Assembly (NCBI RefSeq): GCF_029335315.1 | Contig: NZ_JARJLT010000199.1 | Span: 1-45,335, forward strand | Origin: Pseudomonas citronellolis | Lineage (GTDB): Bacteria > Pseudomonadota > Gammaproteobacteria > Pseudomonadales > Pseudomonadaceae | Length of the DNA stretch: 45,335 bases | Reading direction: 5' to 3' | Shown here: piece after piece, positions 30,009 to 38,663 of the stretch | Layout of the letters: every line of letters starts with the position of its first letter | Numbering within the stretch: position 1 is the first letter of the stretch | Translations under genes and position numbers: made by a program | Notes under the pieces: generated by a model | Told to the model about the DNA's origin: nothing | The model's input: only the letters and a program-made list of their open reading frames with translations | Database searches by the model: none

Positions 30009-30164
30009 CCCTCTCCCCAGCCCTCTCCCTGAAGGGAGAGGGGGCCGTTCGGTGTGAAGTGCAATACCGGCGCTCATTGCAGCTCCGGTATTGCCGGCGA
30101 AAGCCAATATGCCCGTTGGCACGGATAGTCCCCTCTCCCTTCAGGGAGAGGGTTAGGGAGAGGG
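30009..30164. repeat. Composite element B: two CCCTCTCCC hairpins around an inner palindrome
   Basis: Hairpin-type repeats at 30009-30042 (CCCCAG version) and 30131-30164 (TTAGGG version) flank 88 bp that contain CAATACCGG (30062-30070) / CCGGTATTG (30085-30093). This explains most of the 354-bp gap between matB and the quinone oxidoreductase; no gene is seen. Confidence 0.8.
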
Positions 30165-30207
30165 AACGAGGCCCATCCCCCACACCGCTACATCAGGCCG
30201 AACACCC

Positions 30208-31185
30208 TCAGCGCACCTGCACCACCACCTTCCCGACAGCCCGACGCTGCCCCAGGTGGTTGATCGCATTCGCCGCCTTCTCCAGCGGATAGGTCTGCGA
30301 CACCAGCGGCTTCAGCTTGCCCTCGGCGAACCACTGGAACAGCTGCTGGAAGTTCGCCGCGTTGTCCTGCGGCTGGCGCTGGGCGAAGGCGCCCCAGAAC
30401 ACGCCGACCACCGAGGCGCCCTTGAGCAGCGGCAGGTTGGCCGGCAGCGAGGGAATGGTCCCGCTGGCGAAGCCGACCACCAGCAGGCGGCCGTTCCAGG
30501 CGATGCTGCGGAAGGCTTCCTCGAACAGCTCGCCGCCCACCGGGTCGTAGATCACGTCCACGCCCTGGCCGCCGGTGATTTCCTTGAGCTTGTCCTTCAG
30601 GCTGCCTTCGCTGTAGTTGATCAGCACGTCGGCGCCGGCGGCCTTGGCCACTTCCAGCTTGGCATCGCTGCTGGCCGCGGCGATCACCTTGGCGCCCATC
30701 GCCTTGCCGATCTCCACCGCCGCCAGGCCCACGCCGCCGGAGGCGCCGAGCACCAGCAGGGTCTCGCCCGGCTGCAGGTTGCCGCGTTGCTTGAGCGCGT
30801 GCATCGAGGTGCCGTAGGTCATGCCGAACGCGGCGGCGGTGGTGAAGTCCATGCCCGCCGGGATCGGCAGCACGTTGTAGCCGCCCACCGCGACCTGCTC
30901 GGCGAAGCTACCCCAGCCGGTCAGGGCGATGACCCGGTCGCCGGGCTTCACGTGGCTGACCTTCTCGCCGACCGCGGCGACCACGCCGGCCGCCTCGCCG
31001 CCCGGGGCGAACGGGAAGGGCGGCTTGAACTGGTACTTGCCCTCGATGATCAGGGTGTCGGGGAAGTTCACCCCGGCGGCGTGGACGTCCAGCAGAACCT
31101 CGTTCTTCTTGGGCTCGGGGCTGGCGACGTCTTCCAGCACCAGGGTTTCGGCGGGGCCGAAGGCTTTGCACAGCACGGCTTTCAT
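30208..31185 (-). CDS. NADPH:quinone oxidoreductase family protein (zinc-free MDR)
   Basis: A 325-residue cytosolic medium-chain reductase. It starts MKAVLCKAFGPAETLVLEDV; substrate-domain signature AGVNFPDTLIIEGKYQFKPP; NADPH-binding motif LVLGASGGVGLAAVEIGKAMGA (AxxGxxG type). The catalytic zinc cysteines and histidines of alcohol dehydrogenases are absent, placing it with quinone reductases. Substrate unknown. AAGGAG precedes the ATG at 31185. It ends next to composite element B with no clear T-run terminator. Confidence 0.92.
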   Translation of the reverse strand: MKAVLCKAFGPAETLVLEDVASPEPKKNEVLLDVHAAGVNFPDTLIIEGKYQFKPPFPFAPGGEAAGVVAAVGEKVSHVKPGDRVIALTGWGSFAEQVAVGGYNVLPIPAGMDFTTAAAFGMTYGTSMHALKQRGNLQPGETLLVLGASGGVGLAAVEIGKAMGAKVIAAASSDAKLEVAKAAGADVLINYSEGSLKDKLKEITGGQGVDVIYDPVGGELFEEAFRSIAWNGRLLVVGFASGTIPSLPANLPLLKGASVVGVFWGAFAQRQPQDNAANFQQLFQWFAEGKLKPLVSQTYPLEKAANAINHLGQRRAVGKVVVQVR

Positions 31186-31342
31186 CGGAGGTACTCCTTT
31201 CGTGTAATGCCCGGCAGTGTAGGAGTGGCATGGCGGGGGGCAAACGAGTATGGCCCCGGCTTATGCCGCTGCATAACCGTCGGGCTTGGGTCGCGCGCCC
31301 GGTATGGCTATGCTTGCCGGCATCGTGCATGGAGAAGTCGCC

Positions 31343-31747
31343 TTGAGAGCCCTGATCGCCCTGTTGCTGGTCCTGTCCTTCACCCCCGTGATGGCGGAGG
31401 AGGAAGCCAAGCCGGAAGACGCCAACAAGCCGCTGTTCGTCGACCTCACTCCCGCGCTGGTGGGCAACTACGGCAGCGGGCCCAAGCTCAAGTACTTCAA
31501 GGCCGACATCGCCCTGAAGGTCACCGGCAAGGAGGCCCAGGACAAGGTCGAGCACCATGAGCCGCTGATCCGCAACCAACTGATCATGCTGTTCGCCCAG
31601 CAGACCGACGAGACCCTCGGCAGCGTCGACGCCAAGGAAAAGCTGCGCCAGGAGGCGCTCAAACAGGTACAGACGGTCCTCAACGCAGAGGAAGGGAAGC
31701 CGCTGGTGGACGATCTGTTGTTCAACAACCTGATCGTGCAGCCGTGA
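31343..31747 (+). CDS. FliL-domain secreted or membrane-anchored small protein
   Basis: A 134-residue protein with a signal sequence or anchor at the N-terminus (RALIALLLVLSFTPVMA, then EEE). The rest resembles the FliL periplasmic domain: FVDLTPALVGNYG, LKYFKADIALKV, HEPLIRNQLIMLFAQQT and VLNAEEGKPLVDDLLFNNLIVQ. No other flagellar genes are present, so a direct flagellar role is not shown. I place the start at TTG 31343, because GGAGAAG lies 6 nt upstream and the signal peptide begins there; ATG 31304 or 31286 would add residues before the signal sequence. Confidence 0.85.
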   Translation: MRALIALLLVLSFTPVMAEEEAKPEDANKPLFVDLTPALVGNYGSGPKLKYFKADIALKVTGKEAQDKVEHHEPLIRNQLIMLFAQQTDETLGSVDAKEKLRQEALKQVQTVLNAEEGKPLVDDLLFNNLIVQP

Positions 31748-31803
31748 CGTAAAGCAGGAATCGTGCGCAGTCGCCGGGTGTTCAGGGCCTTAAACCGGCG
31801 GCT

Positions 31804-31817
31804 CTGACCTGCATCAA
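31804..31817. promoter_or_regulatory. Candidate ANR/FNR box upstream of the HlyD-rbbA operon
   Basis: CTGAC-CTGC-ATCAA matches TTGAT-N4-ATCAA at 8 of 10 positions, with a perfect right half, 71 bp before the hlyD-like ATG. Confidence 0.45.
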
Positions 31818-31887
31818 GGTCTTTTCCCCTCCCTTCGCTGAAGATCCCTACATGATTTGTCGAAATGGCCGACGAGCAGGGGGTACG

Positions 31888-32961
31888 ATGAAGGGCAATT
31901 CGAAACGCTGGCTGTTCCGTGGCGCGATAGTCGCGGCTTGTGCGCTGGTCGCCGCGCTGGCCTGGCAGACGCTGAAACCGAACGGCCTGGGTGAAGGCTT
32001 CGCCGGCGGCAACGGGCGCATCGAGGCCACCGAAGTGGACGTGGCCACCAAGCTGCCCGGCCGTGTCGCCGAGATCAAGGTGGACGAGGGCGACTTCGTC
32101 AAGCTCGGCGAGGTGGTCGCGCGCATGGACACCCAGGTCCTGGAAGCGCAGCTGGCCCAGGCCCAGGCCGAAGTGCGCCAGGCGCAGAACGCCAAGCTCA
32201 CCGCCGGCTCCGTGGTGGCCCAGCGCAACAGCGAGAAGAGCACCGCCGAAGCGGTGGTGGCGCAGCGCCAGGCCGAACTCACCGCCGCGCAGAAGCGCTT
32301 CAGCCGCACCGAGCAGCTGGTCAAGCGCAACGCGTTGCCGCAACAGCAACTCGACGACGACCGCGCCACCCTGCAGAGCGCCCAGGCCGCGCTGGCCGCT
32401 GCGCGTTCCCAGGTGGTCTCGGCACAGGCGGCGATCGAGGCCGGGCGCTCCCAGGTGATCGAGGCGCAATCGGCGATCGAGGCGGCCACCGCCAGCGTCG
32501 CCCGGCTGCAGGCCGACATCGACGACAGCCTGCTGCGCGTCCCCCGCGACGGCCGCGTGCAGTACCGCGTGGCGCAGCCCGGCGAAGTGCTCGCCGCCGG
32601 CGGCAAGCTGCTCAACATGGTCGACCTCACCGACGTCTACATGACCTTCTTCCTGCCCTCCGCCCAGGCCGGCCGCGTGGCTCTTGGCCAGGAAGTGCGC
32701 CTGGTGATCGACGCGGTGCCGCAGTACGTGATCCCGGCCAAGGTCTCCTATGTCGCCAGCGTCGCCCAGTTCACCCCGAAGACCGTGGAAACCGCCAACG
32801 AGCGCGAGAAGCTGATGTTCCGCGTCAAGGCGCGCCTCGATCCGGGCCTGCTGGAGAAGTACGTCACCTATGTGAAGACCGGTGTGCCGGGCATGGCCTA
32901 CCTGCGCCTGGACCCTGAAGCGCAGTGGCCGGACAACCTGCAGATCAAGGTCCCGCAATGA
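31888..32961 (+). CDS. HlyD-family periplasmic adaptor (YhiI-like)
   Basis: A 357-residue membrane fusion protein. A short cytoplasmic basic segment and one N-terminal membrane anchor (about 10-28) are followed by a lipoyl half motif ([20 protein letters not shown]), a long coiled coil (about 85-210, rich in Ala/Gln/Glu), the second lipoyl half ([20 protein letters not shown]) and a beta-barrel domain. It would link the ABC-2 exporter downstream to an outer-membrane channel. ATG 31888 has an SD (CAGGGGG); an in-frame ATG at 31852 is less likely. ATGA overlap with rbbA. Confidence 0.92.
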   Translation: MKGNSKRWLFRGAIVAACALVAALAWQTLKPNGLGEGFAGGNGRIEATEVDVATKLPGRVAEIKVDEGDFVKLGEVVARMDTQVLEAQLAQAQAEVRQAQNAKLTAGSVVAQRNSEKSTAEAVVAQRQAELTAAQKRFSRTEQLVKRNALPQQQLDDDRATLQSAQAALAAARSQVVSAQAAIEAGRSQVIEAQSAIEAATASVARLQADIDDSLLRVPRDGRVQYRVAQPGEVLAAGGKLLNMVDLTDVYMTFFLPSAQAGRVALGQEVRLVIDAVPQYVIPAKVSYVASVAQFTPKTVETANEREKLMFRVKARLDPGLLEKYVTYVKTGVPGMAYLRLDPEAQWPDNLQIKVPQ

Positions 32962-35699
32962 ACGTCGCGCAGGCGGTGGCCAGCCTGGCCGGCGTCTCCC
33001 TGCGCTACGGCGCGACCCGCGCGGTGGACGACGTCAGCCTGGACATCCCGGCCAACTGCATGGTCGGCCTGATCGGCCCGGACGGCGTCGGCAAGTCCAG
33101 CCTGCTGGCGCTGCTGGCCGGCGCGCGCAAGCTGCAGGACGGCCAGGTGCAGGTGCTCGGCGGCGACATGCGCGACGCCCGCCACCGCCGCGCGGTGTGC
33201 CCGCGCATCGCCTACATGCCCCAGGGCCTGGGCAAGAACCTCTACCCGACGCTCTCGGTGTTCGAGAACGTCGACTTCTTCGGCCGCCTGTTCGGCCACG
33301 ACAAGGCGGAGCGCGAGCGGCGCATCGCCGACCTGTTGCAGAGCACGGGCCTTGCGCCCTTCGCCGAGCGTCCGGCGGGCAAGCTGTCCGGCGGCATGAA
33401 GCAGAAGCTCGGGCTGTGCTGCGCGCTGATCCACGACCCCGACCTGCTGATCCTCGACGAGCCCACCACCGGCGTCGACCCGCTGTCGCGCAACCAGTTC
33501 TGGGAGCTGATCGGGCGCATCCGCGCCGGCCGCCAGGGCATGAGCGTGCTGGTGGCCACCGCCTACATGGAGGAAGCCGAGCGCTTCGACTGGCTGGTGG
33601 CGATGGACGAAGGCAAGGTGCTGGCCACCGGCACCCCGGCGCAGCTACGCGAGCAGACCGCCACGCAGAATCTGGAGGCGGCCTTCGTCGCCCTGCTGCC
33701 CGAGCGCAAGCGCGCCGGCTACCACGAACTGGTGATTCCACCCCGCCCGCACAACGAGGGCGCGCCGCAGATCGCCATCGAGGCCGAGGGGCTGACCTGC
33801 CGCTTCGGCGATTTCGTCGCGGTGGACCACGTCAGCTTCCGCATCGAGCGCGGGGAAATCTTTGGCTTCCTCGGCTCCAACGGCTGCGGCAAGTCCACCA
33901 CCATGAAGATGCTCACCGGCCTGCTGCCGGCCAGCGAAGGCAGCTGCGCGCTGTTCGGCCAGCCGGTGGACGCCAACGACATGGAGACGCGCCGGCGGGT
34001 CGGCTACATGTCCCAGGCCTTCTCGCTGTACGCCGAACTGACGGTGCTGCAGAACCTCGAACTGCACGCCAAGCTGTTCCACCTGCCGCCCGCCGAGATC
34101 GAGCCGCGGGTAGAGGAAATGCTCGCGCGCTTCGACCTCGGCAAGGTCCGCGACGAGCTGCCCGACAGCCTGCCGCTGGGCATCCGCCAGCGCCTGTCGC
34201 TGGCGGTGGCGGTTATCCACAAGCCGGAAATCCTCATCCTCGACGAGCCGACCTCGGGCGTCGACCCGGTGGCCCGCGACGGCTTCTGGCAGCTGATGGT
34301 CGAGCTGTCGCGGCGCGACGGGGTGACCATCTTCATCTCCACCCACTTCATGAACGAGGCGCAGCGCTGCGACCGCATCTCGCTGATGCACGCCGGCAAG
34401 GTGCTCGACAGCGACACCCCGCAAGGCCTGATCGACAAGCGCGGCCTGCCGACCCTGGAAGCCACCTTCATCGCCTACCTGGAAGAGGCCGCCGGCGGCG
34501 CCGCGACGCCTCCCGTGGCGCCCGAGGCGCCGGTCAGCGCCGCGCCGGCCGCCACGCCGCGCGCGCAACGCCAGCGCTTCAGCCCGCTGCGCCTGTTCAG
34601 CTACGCGCGGCGCGAATCCATGGAGCTGCGCCGCGACCCGATCCGCCTGACCCTGGCGCTGCTCGGCACGGCGCTGCTGATGTTCATCATCGGCTACGGC
34701 ATCAACATGGACGTCGAGGACCTGTCCTACGCGGTGCTCGATCGCGACCAGACCACCACCAGCCAGGCCTACGCGCTGAACATCGCTGGCTCGCGCTACT
34801 TCATCGAACACCCGGCGATCAGCGACCCGGACGACCTCGACCGGCGCCTGCGCAGCGGCGAGCTGAGCCTGGCGGTGGAAATCCCGCCGAACTTCGGCCG
34901 CGACCTCAAGCGCGGCGACGATCCGGCCATCGGCGTGTGGATCGACGGCGCCATGCCCACCCGCGCCACCACCGTGCAGGGCTACGTGCAGGGCCTGCAC
35001 ACCAGCTACCTGGCCGACCTCGCCCGGCAGAGCGGCAACGCAGAGGCCAGCGCGGCGGCCAGCACCGAGCTGCGCTACCGCTACAACCCCGACGTGGAGA
35101 GCCTCAAGGCCATGGTCCCGGCGGTGATCCCGCTGCTGCTGATCATGATCCCGGCGATGCTCACCGCCCTGGGCGTGGTGCGCGAGAAGGAGCTGGGCTC
35201 GATCACCAACCTCTACGTCACCCCGGTGACGCGCCTGGAATTCCTGCTCGGCAAGCAGCTGCCGTACATCGGCATGGGCATGGTCAACTTCGTGCTGATG
35301 CTGGCCATGGCGGTGCTGCTGTTCCAGGTGCCGCTCAAGGGCAGCCTGCTGGCGCTGAGCATCGGCGCGCTGCTCTATGTGATCACCAGCACCGGCCTCG
35401 GGCTGCTGCTGTCGACCTTCATGAAGAGCCAGATCGCCGCCGTGTTCGGCACCGCCATCGCCACCATGATCCCGGCGATCCAGTTCGCCGGGCTGATCCA
35501 CCCGGTGTCTTCGCTGGAGGGCGCGGCGGCGCTGATCGGCAAGCTGTACCCGACCTCGCACTTTCTGATCATCAGCCGCGGGGCCTTCTCCAAGGCGCTG
35601 GGGCTGGCCGACCTGTGGCCGTACTACCTGCCGCTGCTGGCCTCCATCGTCGTGCTCACGCTGCTCAGCGTGGCCCTGTTGAAGAAGCAGGAGGACTGA
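32958..35699 (+). CDS. rbbA: RbbA-type double ATPase-permease of an ABC-2 exporter
   Basis: A 913-residue fusion, close to E. coli RbbA (911). NBD1 (about 5-240): Walker [10 protein letters not shown], signature LSGGMKQKL, Walker [17 protein letters not shown]2 (about 275-510): [10 protein letters not shown], degenerate signature LPLGIRQRL, Walker [14 protein letters not shown]. An Ala/Pro linker leads to an ABC-2 membrane domain (from about 560) with one N-terminal helix, a large periplasmic loop and five C-terminal helices. E. coli RbbA is reported as ribosome-associated, whereas the operon (HlyD adaptor, second permease) argues for export; both are possible. Coupled to its neighbours by ATGA and TGATG overlaps. 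Confidence 0.93.
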   Translation: MNVAQAVASLAGVSLRYGATRAVDDVSLDIPANCMVGLIGPDGVGKSSLLALLAGARKLQDGQVQVLGGDMRDARHRRAVCPRIAYMPQGLGKNLYPTLSVFENVDFFGRLFGHDKAERERRIADLLQSTGLAPFAERPAGKLSGGMKQKLGLCCALIHDPDLLILDEPTTGVDPLSRNQFWELIGRIRAGRQGMSVLVATAYMEEAERFDWLVAMDEGKVLATGTPAQLREQTATQNLEAAFVALLPERKRAGYHELVIPPRPHNEGAPQIAIEAEGLTCRFGDFVAVDHVSFRIERGEIFGFLGSNGCGKSTTMKMLTGLLPASEGSCALFGQPVDANDMETRRRVGYMSQAFSLYAELTVLQNLELHAKLFHLPPAEIEPRVEEMLARFDLGKVRDELPDSLPLGIRQRLSLAVAVIHKPEILILDEPTSGVDPVARDGFWQLMVELSRRDGVTIFISTHFMNEAQRCDRISLMHAGKVLDSDTPQGLIDKRGLPTLEATFIAYLEEAAGGAATPPVAPEAPVSAAPAATPRAQRQRFSPLRLFSYARRESMELRRDPIRLTLALLGTALLMFIIGYGINMDVEDLSYAVLDRDQTTTSQAYALNIAGSRYFIEHPAISDPDDLDRRLRSGELSLAVEIPPNFGRDLKRGDDPAIGVWIDGAMPTRATTVQGYVQGLHTSYLADLARQSGNAEASAAASTELRYRYNPDVESLKAMVPAVIPLLLIMIPAMLTALGVVREKELGSITNLYVTPVTRLEFLLGKQLPYIGMGMVNFVLMLAMAVLLFQVPLKGSLLALSIGALLYVITSTGLGLLLSTFMKSQIAAVFGTAIATMIPAIQFAGLIHPVSSLEGAAALIGKLYPTSHFLIISRGAFSKALGLADLWPYYLPLLASIVVLTLLSVALLKKQED

Positions 35700-36823
35700 T
35701 GCGCAAGCTGGCCAACATCTTCAACCTGGGCATCAAGGAATTCCGCAGCCTGTGCCGCGACTACGCGATGCTGATCCTGATCGCCTGGGCCTTCACCCTG
35801 GGCGTCTACAGCTCCGCCACCGGCGTGCCGGAAACCTTGCACCACGCGCCCATCGCGGTGGTCGACGAAGACCAGTCGCAGCTTTCCTCGCGGATCATCA
35901 ACGCGTTCCAGGCCCCGTACTTCCGTACCCCGGAAATGATCGGCCACGCGCAGATGGACCGCGGCATGGACACCGGCCTGTACACCTTCACCCTGGACAT
36001 CCCGCCGGACTTCCAGCGCGACGTGCTGGCCGGCCGCCAGCCGGCGATCCAGGTCAACGTCGACGCCACCCAGACCGGCCAGGCGTTCTCCGGCGCCGGC
36101 TACATCCAGAACATCATCGCCACCGAAGTGCGCGAGTTCGTCGGCCGCTACCGCGCCGAGGCGAGCATGCCGGCGGAACTGGCGGTGCGCATGGAGTTCA
36201 ACCCGAACCTGACCCAGGCCTGGTTCGGCGCGGTGATGGAGGTGATCAACCAGATCACCATGCTGTCGATCATCCTCACTGGCGCGGCGCTGATCCGCGA
36301 GCGCGAGCACGGCACCGTCGAGCACCTGCTGGTGATGCCGCTGACCGCGTTCGAGATCATGCTGGCCAAGGTCTGGTCGATGGGCGTGGTGGTGCTGGTG
36401 GCCGCGGCGCTGTCGCTGCAGCTGGTGGTGCGCGGCTGGCTGGACGTGCCGATCAGCGGCTCGGTGGCGCTGTTCCTGCTGGGCGCGGCGCTGCACCTGT
36501 TCGCCACCACCTCGATGGGCATCTTCCTCGGCACCGTGGCGCGCTCGATGCCGCAGCTGGGGCTGCTGGTGATCCTCACCCTGATGCCGCTGCAGATCCT
36601 CTCCGGCGGCACCACGCCGCGCGAGAGCATGCCGGAGCTGGTGCAGAACATCATGCTGTTCGCCCCGACCACGCACTTCGTCAGCCTGGCCCAGGCCATC
36701 CTGTTCCGCGGCGCCGGGCTGTCCATCGTCTGGCCGCAACTGCTGGCGATCGTCGGCATCGGCGCGGCCTTCTTCGGCGGCGCGCTGTGGCGCTTCCGCA
36801 AGACCATTTCGCAGATGGCTTGA
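35699..36823 (+). CDS. yhhJ: ABC-2 permease subunit (YhhJ-like)
   Basis: A 374-residue inner-membrane protein. N-terminal helix (about 24-42), large periplasmic loop with VPETLHHAPIAVVDEDQSQL, then five or six helices; the conserved ALIREREHGTVEHLLVMPL is the ABC-2 cytoplasmic coupling motif. It pairs with the RbbA membrane domain. ATG 35699 shares one base with the rbbA stop and has GGAGG upstream. No T-run terminator follows; composite element C begins 8 bp after the stop. Confidence 0.93.
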   Translation: MRKLANIFNLGIKEFRSLCRDYAMLILIAWAFTLGVYSSATGVPETLHHAPIAVVDEDQSQLSSRIINAFQAPYFRTPEMIGHAQMDRGMDTGLYTFTLDIPPDFQRDVLAGRQPAIQVNVDATQTGQAFSGAGYIQNIIATEVREFVGRYRAEASMPAELAVRMEFNPNLTQAWFGAVMEVINQITMLSIILTGAALIREREHGTVEHLLVMPLTAFEIMLAKVWSMGVVVLVAAALSLQLVVRGWLDVPISGSVALFLLGAALHLFATTSMGIFLGTVARSMPQLGLLVILTLMPLQILSGGTTPRESMPELVQNIMLFAPTTHFVSLAQAILFRGAGLSIVWPQLLAIVGIGAAFFGGALWRFRKTISQMA

Positions 36824-36830
36824 GGTTGGG

Positions 36831-36844
36831 GCTTGCTCGTGAAC
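36831..36844 (+). repeat. Half REP, left part of composite element C
   Basis: GCTTGCTCGTGAAC: the right half of a REP with one change; the GTAGGAGCGA half is missing next to the yhhJ stop. Confidence 0.6.
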
Positions 36845-36885
36845 GGGCGCCTGCCGGTTCCTTCGGTGCGAGGTTGAGTTCCGTT

Positions 36886-36931
36886 CCCTCTCCCCAGCCC
36901 TCTCCCTGAAGGGAGAGGGCTGGGGAGAGGG
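36886..36931. repeat. Perfect 21-bp hairpin of CCCTCTCCC type, centre of composite element C
   Basis: Arms 36886-36906 and 36911-36931 pair perfectly around TGAA, the complement of the loop in element A. Lies between yhhJ and the convergent EVE gene. Confidence 0.92.
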
Positions 36932-36974
36932 TTGCGGAGTTCATCTTCCACACCGTACCCACCGACAGCCACCC

Positions 36975-37010
36975 TTCGCGAGCAAGAACTAGGCGCCCCT
37001 CGCTCCTACG
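36975..37010 (-). repeat. Long REP variant, right arm of composite element C
   Basis: Inverse of the 29930-29966 type: arms TTCGCGAGCAAG and CTCGCTCCTAC around AACTAGGCGCCC. Confidence 0.78.
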
Positions 37011-37025
37011 AAGAGCACCAGCGCC

Positions 37026-37481
37026 TCAGCGCCTGGCCAACCCCAGAATGATCTGCCACTGCTCCTCGCTCACCGGCATCACCGACAGGCGGCTGCCGCG
37101 CTGCACCAGGGCCAGCTCCTCCAGCCCGGCGGCGGCCTTGATCGTGGCCAGCGGCAGCACTTCCCGGAAGGCCTCCACGAAGCTCACGTCGCGCGCGCTC
37201 CAGGGGTTCTTCTCGGCGCTTGCCTTGGGGTCGTGGTAGGGGCTCTGCGGGTCCAGCGCGGTGGGGTCGGGGTAGGGCTCGCCTTCGATGCGCGCGATAC
37301 CGGCCACGCCCGGTTGCGGGCAGCTGGAGTGGTAGAAGAAGAACAGTTCGCCCGCCTGCATGCTGCGCACGAAGTTGCGCGCCTGGTAGTTGCGCACGCC
37401 ATCCCAGCGCGCCGTGCCCTTGCGCTGCAGGTCGTGGATCGACAGTTCGTCGGGTTCGGATTTCATCAGCCAGTGCGGCAT
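37026..37481 (-). CDS. EVE domain protein
   Basis: A 151-residue soluble PUA-like protein. It begins MPHWLMKSEPDELSIHDL, the classical EVE start (W-L-x-K-S-E-P), followed by GVRNYQARNFVRSMQAGELF and FFYHSSCPQPGVAGIARI. The fold reads modified bases in DNA or RNA; the ligand here is not known. The ATG at 37481 has an AAGG/GGAG stretch within 10 nt upstream; a longer frame to 38036 is a shadow across the neighbouring genes. Divergent from the 43-residue membrane peptide gene. Confidence 0.93.
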   Translation of the reverse strand: MPHWLMKSEPDELSIHDLQRKGTARWDGVRNYQARNFVRSMQAGELFFFYHSSCPQPGVAGIARIEGEPYPDPTALDPQSPYHDPKASAEKNPWSARDVSFVEAFREVLPLATIKAAAGLEELALVQRGSRLSVMPVSEEQWQIILGLARR

Positions 37482-37664
37482 GAACCTTGCTCCAGTTTCG
37501 CCGTTTCGTAGGAAGCGACTGACTCCGACGACTGGAACGGGCATGCAATTGCGGGACGCTTGCCATTGTCGGAGAATGCCGCCGTTTTCAGCTTGGCGCG
37601 CCGGACGGACCAAAAACCACCGCCGGCCATCGTTGACAGTTTGCCTGGAAGGGGGAGGCAATCG

Positions 37665-37796
37665 ATGAAGCGTAAGCCCGATCTTTTGTGGGTGCTGGTG
37701 ATTATTTTCGGCCTGGGCGTTGTCACCACTGGTTACACCCAGAGCCTCTGGGACCGCCAGGGCAGCGCGCCGGTCCAGGTCACCAAACAGCCCTGA
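37665..37796 (+). CDS. Small single-pass membrane protein (43 aa)
   Basis: A 43-residue peptide. A basic N-terminus (MKRKPD) is followed by one hydrophobic helix (LLWVLVIIFGLGVVTTG) and a polar tail ending QVTKQP, so N-in topology is expected. A very strong SD (GGGGGAGG, about 5 nt spacing) supports translation. An in-frame ATG at 37560 would add 35 residues lacking an SD and is rejected. Its stop lies directly before the convergent 5-FCL stop (37798). Function not recognised. Confidence 0.78.
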   Translation: MKRKPDLLWVLVIIFGLGVVTTGYTQSLWDRQGSAPVQVTKQP

Positions 37797-37797
37797 T

Positions 37798-38439
37798 TCA
37801 CTCCGCCGGTTGCCGCAGGGATCGCGGCGCCGTTGCGAGCGCGCCATACCAGCCGGCGTCGCTGACGATGCCCTGCAAGGGCACATCCCAGCTGGCCAGG
37901 TCCAGCCTGTCGACCTTCTGGCATTCGTGTGCCAGGCCCAAAAGTGTCGGTTTCCGCCAAATTTTGCGCCGCCCCAGGTATGCCAGGGTGCGGTCGTAGA
38001 AACCCTTGCCCATTCCCAGGCGTCCGCCTTGCTCATCGAAGCCGACCAGTGGCAGCAGGACCAGGTCCAGCGCCCAGGCCGCGCGCTGGCGCCCGCGATC
38101 CGGCAGCGGCTCGGCGATGCCGAAGCGGTTGCGCGTCCAGCGCTCGCCCACGCCGACGCGCTGGAAGGTCATGTGCGTGTGCGGCCAGCGGCTGAGTACC
38201 GGCAGGTAGGTGGCCTTGCCGCGTTTCTGCGCGGCCGCGAGCAGCGGGCGCGGGTCGATCTCGCCGTCGGCGGGCAGGTACAGGGCGATATGGCGGGCGC
38301 GGCGGAACAGCGGATGCTGCGCCATCTGGCGCTGCAGGGCGCGGGCGGCCTGGCGTTGCTGGTGCGGGCTGAGTGCGCGTCTGGCCTGGCGCAGCAGGCG
38401 GCGCAGGGCAGGGCGGGAGAGGTCTTGGGCGTGGATCAT
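37798..38439 (-). CDS. 5-formyltetrahydrofolate cyclo-ligase
   Basis: Converts 5-formyl-THF to 5,10-methenyl-THF with ATP (folate salvage). It has 213 residues. Motifs: N-terminal SRPALRRLLRQARRALSP, central basic segment, LVLLPLVGFDEQGGRLGMGKG (the conserved P-L-x-x-F-D-x-x-G-x-R-L-G-x-G-x-G ATP loop) and YDRTLAYL. The ATG at 38439 is 12 nt past the end of the 6S RNA, and this ssrS-5-FCL order is shared with E. coli (ygfA/fau), where both are cotranscribed. The only SD-like run (GGGGAG) lies in the closing stem of 6S RNA. Confidence 0.94.
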   Translation of the reverse strand: MIHAQDLSRPALRRLLRQARRALSPHQQRQAARALQRQMAQHPLFRRARHIALYLPADGEIDPRPLLAAAQKRGKATYLPVLSRWPHTHMTFQRVGVGERWTRNRFGIAEPLPDRGRQRAAWALDLVLLPLVGFDEQGGRLGMGKGFYDRTLAYLGRRKIWRKPTLLGLAHECQKVDRLDLASWDVPLQGIVSDAGWYGALATAPRSLRQPAE

Positions 38440-38451
38440 GGAAGGAATGAA

Positions 38452-38627
38452 GCTCCCCGGACATGCCGCTGTCGGGTTAGCCCTTGAACCCGAAAGTTCA
38501 AGGTGGCGGTTGCAGTAGGCTTTAAGGCTTTCCGTCGTGCGGACATGCACACCAGCCCAACTGGCAACCTCCGTTGTTGCGATTATCGGCTCAGGGACAT
38601 CACCGACTGGCCAACACACCAGGGAGC
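38452..38627 (-). ncRNA. ssrS: 6S RNA (SsrS)
   Basis: A regulatory RNA that binds sigma-70 RNA polymerase in stationary phase. On the minus strand I see the family landmarks in order: GGCCAGTCGGTGATGTCCCT then GAGCCGAT, GCATGTCCGC, GAAAGCCTTAAAG, ACCTTGAAC, GGGTTCAAGGG and CGGCATG. The ends pair: GCTCCCTGG...GTG with CATGTCCGGGGAGC, giving a closing stem and a length near 176 nt. Location between zapA and 5-FCL is the conserved one in gammaproteobacteria. The ends are inferred from pairing and the promoter position (each within a few nt). Confidence 0.92.
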
Positions 38628-38633
38628 GTGGCC

Positions 38634-38663
38634 AGTATACCCCAGGCTTTCGCTCCCGGTCAG
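38634..38663 (-). promoter_or_regulatory. Promoter of 6S RNA, overlapping the end of zapA
   Basis: On the minus strand -35 CTGACC (38658-38663), an 18-bp spacer and -10 TATACT (38634-38639), 6 nt before the inferred RNA start. The -35 overlaps the zapA stop codon region (38660-38662). Confidence 0.7.

Noticed and set aside
20119-30207. Transposon or genomic island with integrase
   Set aside because: No transposase, integrase, tRNA or terminal target duplication was found; only extragenic palindromes flank the block, and base composition looks like its neighbours.
37560-37664. Longer form of the 43-residue membrane peptide
   Set aside because: No SD at ATG 37560 and the added residues are polar low-complexity; the SD at about 37650-37659 points to ATG 37665.
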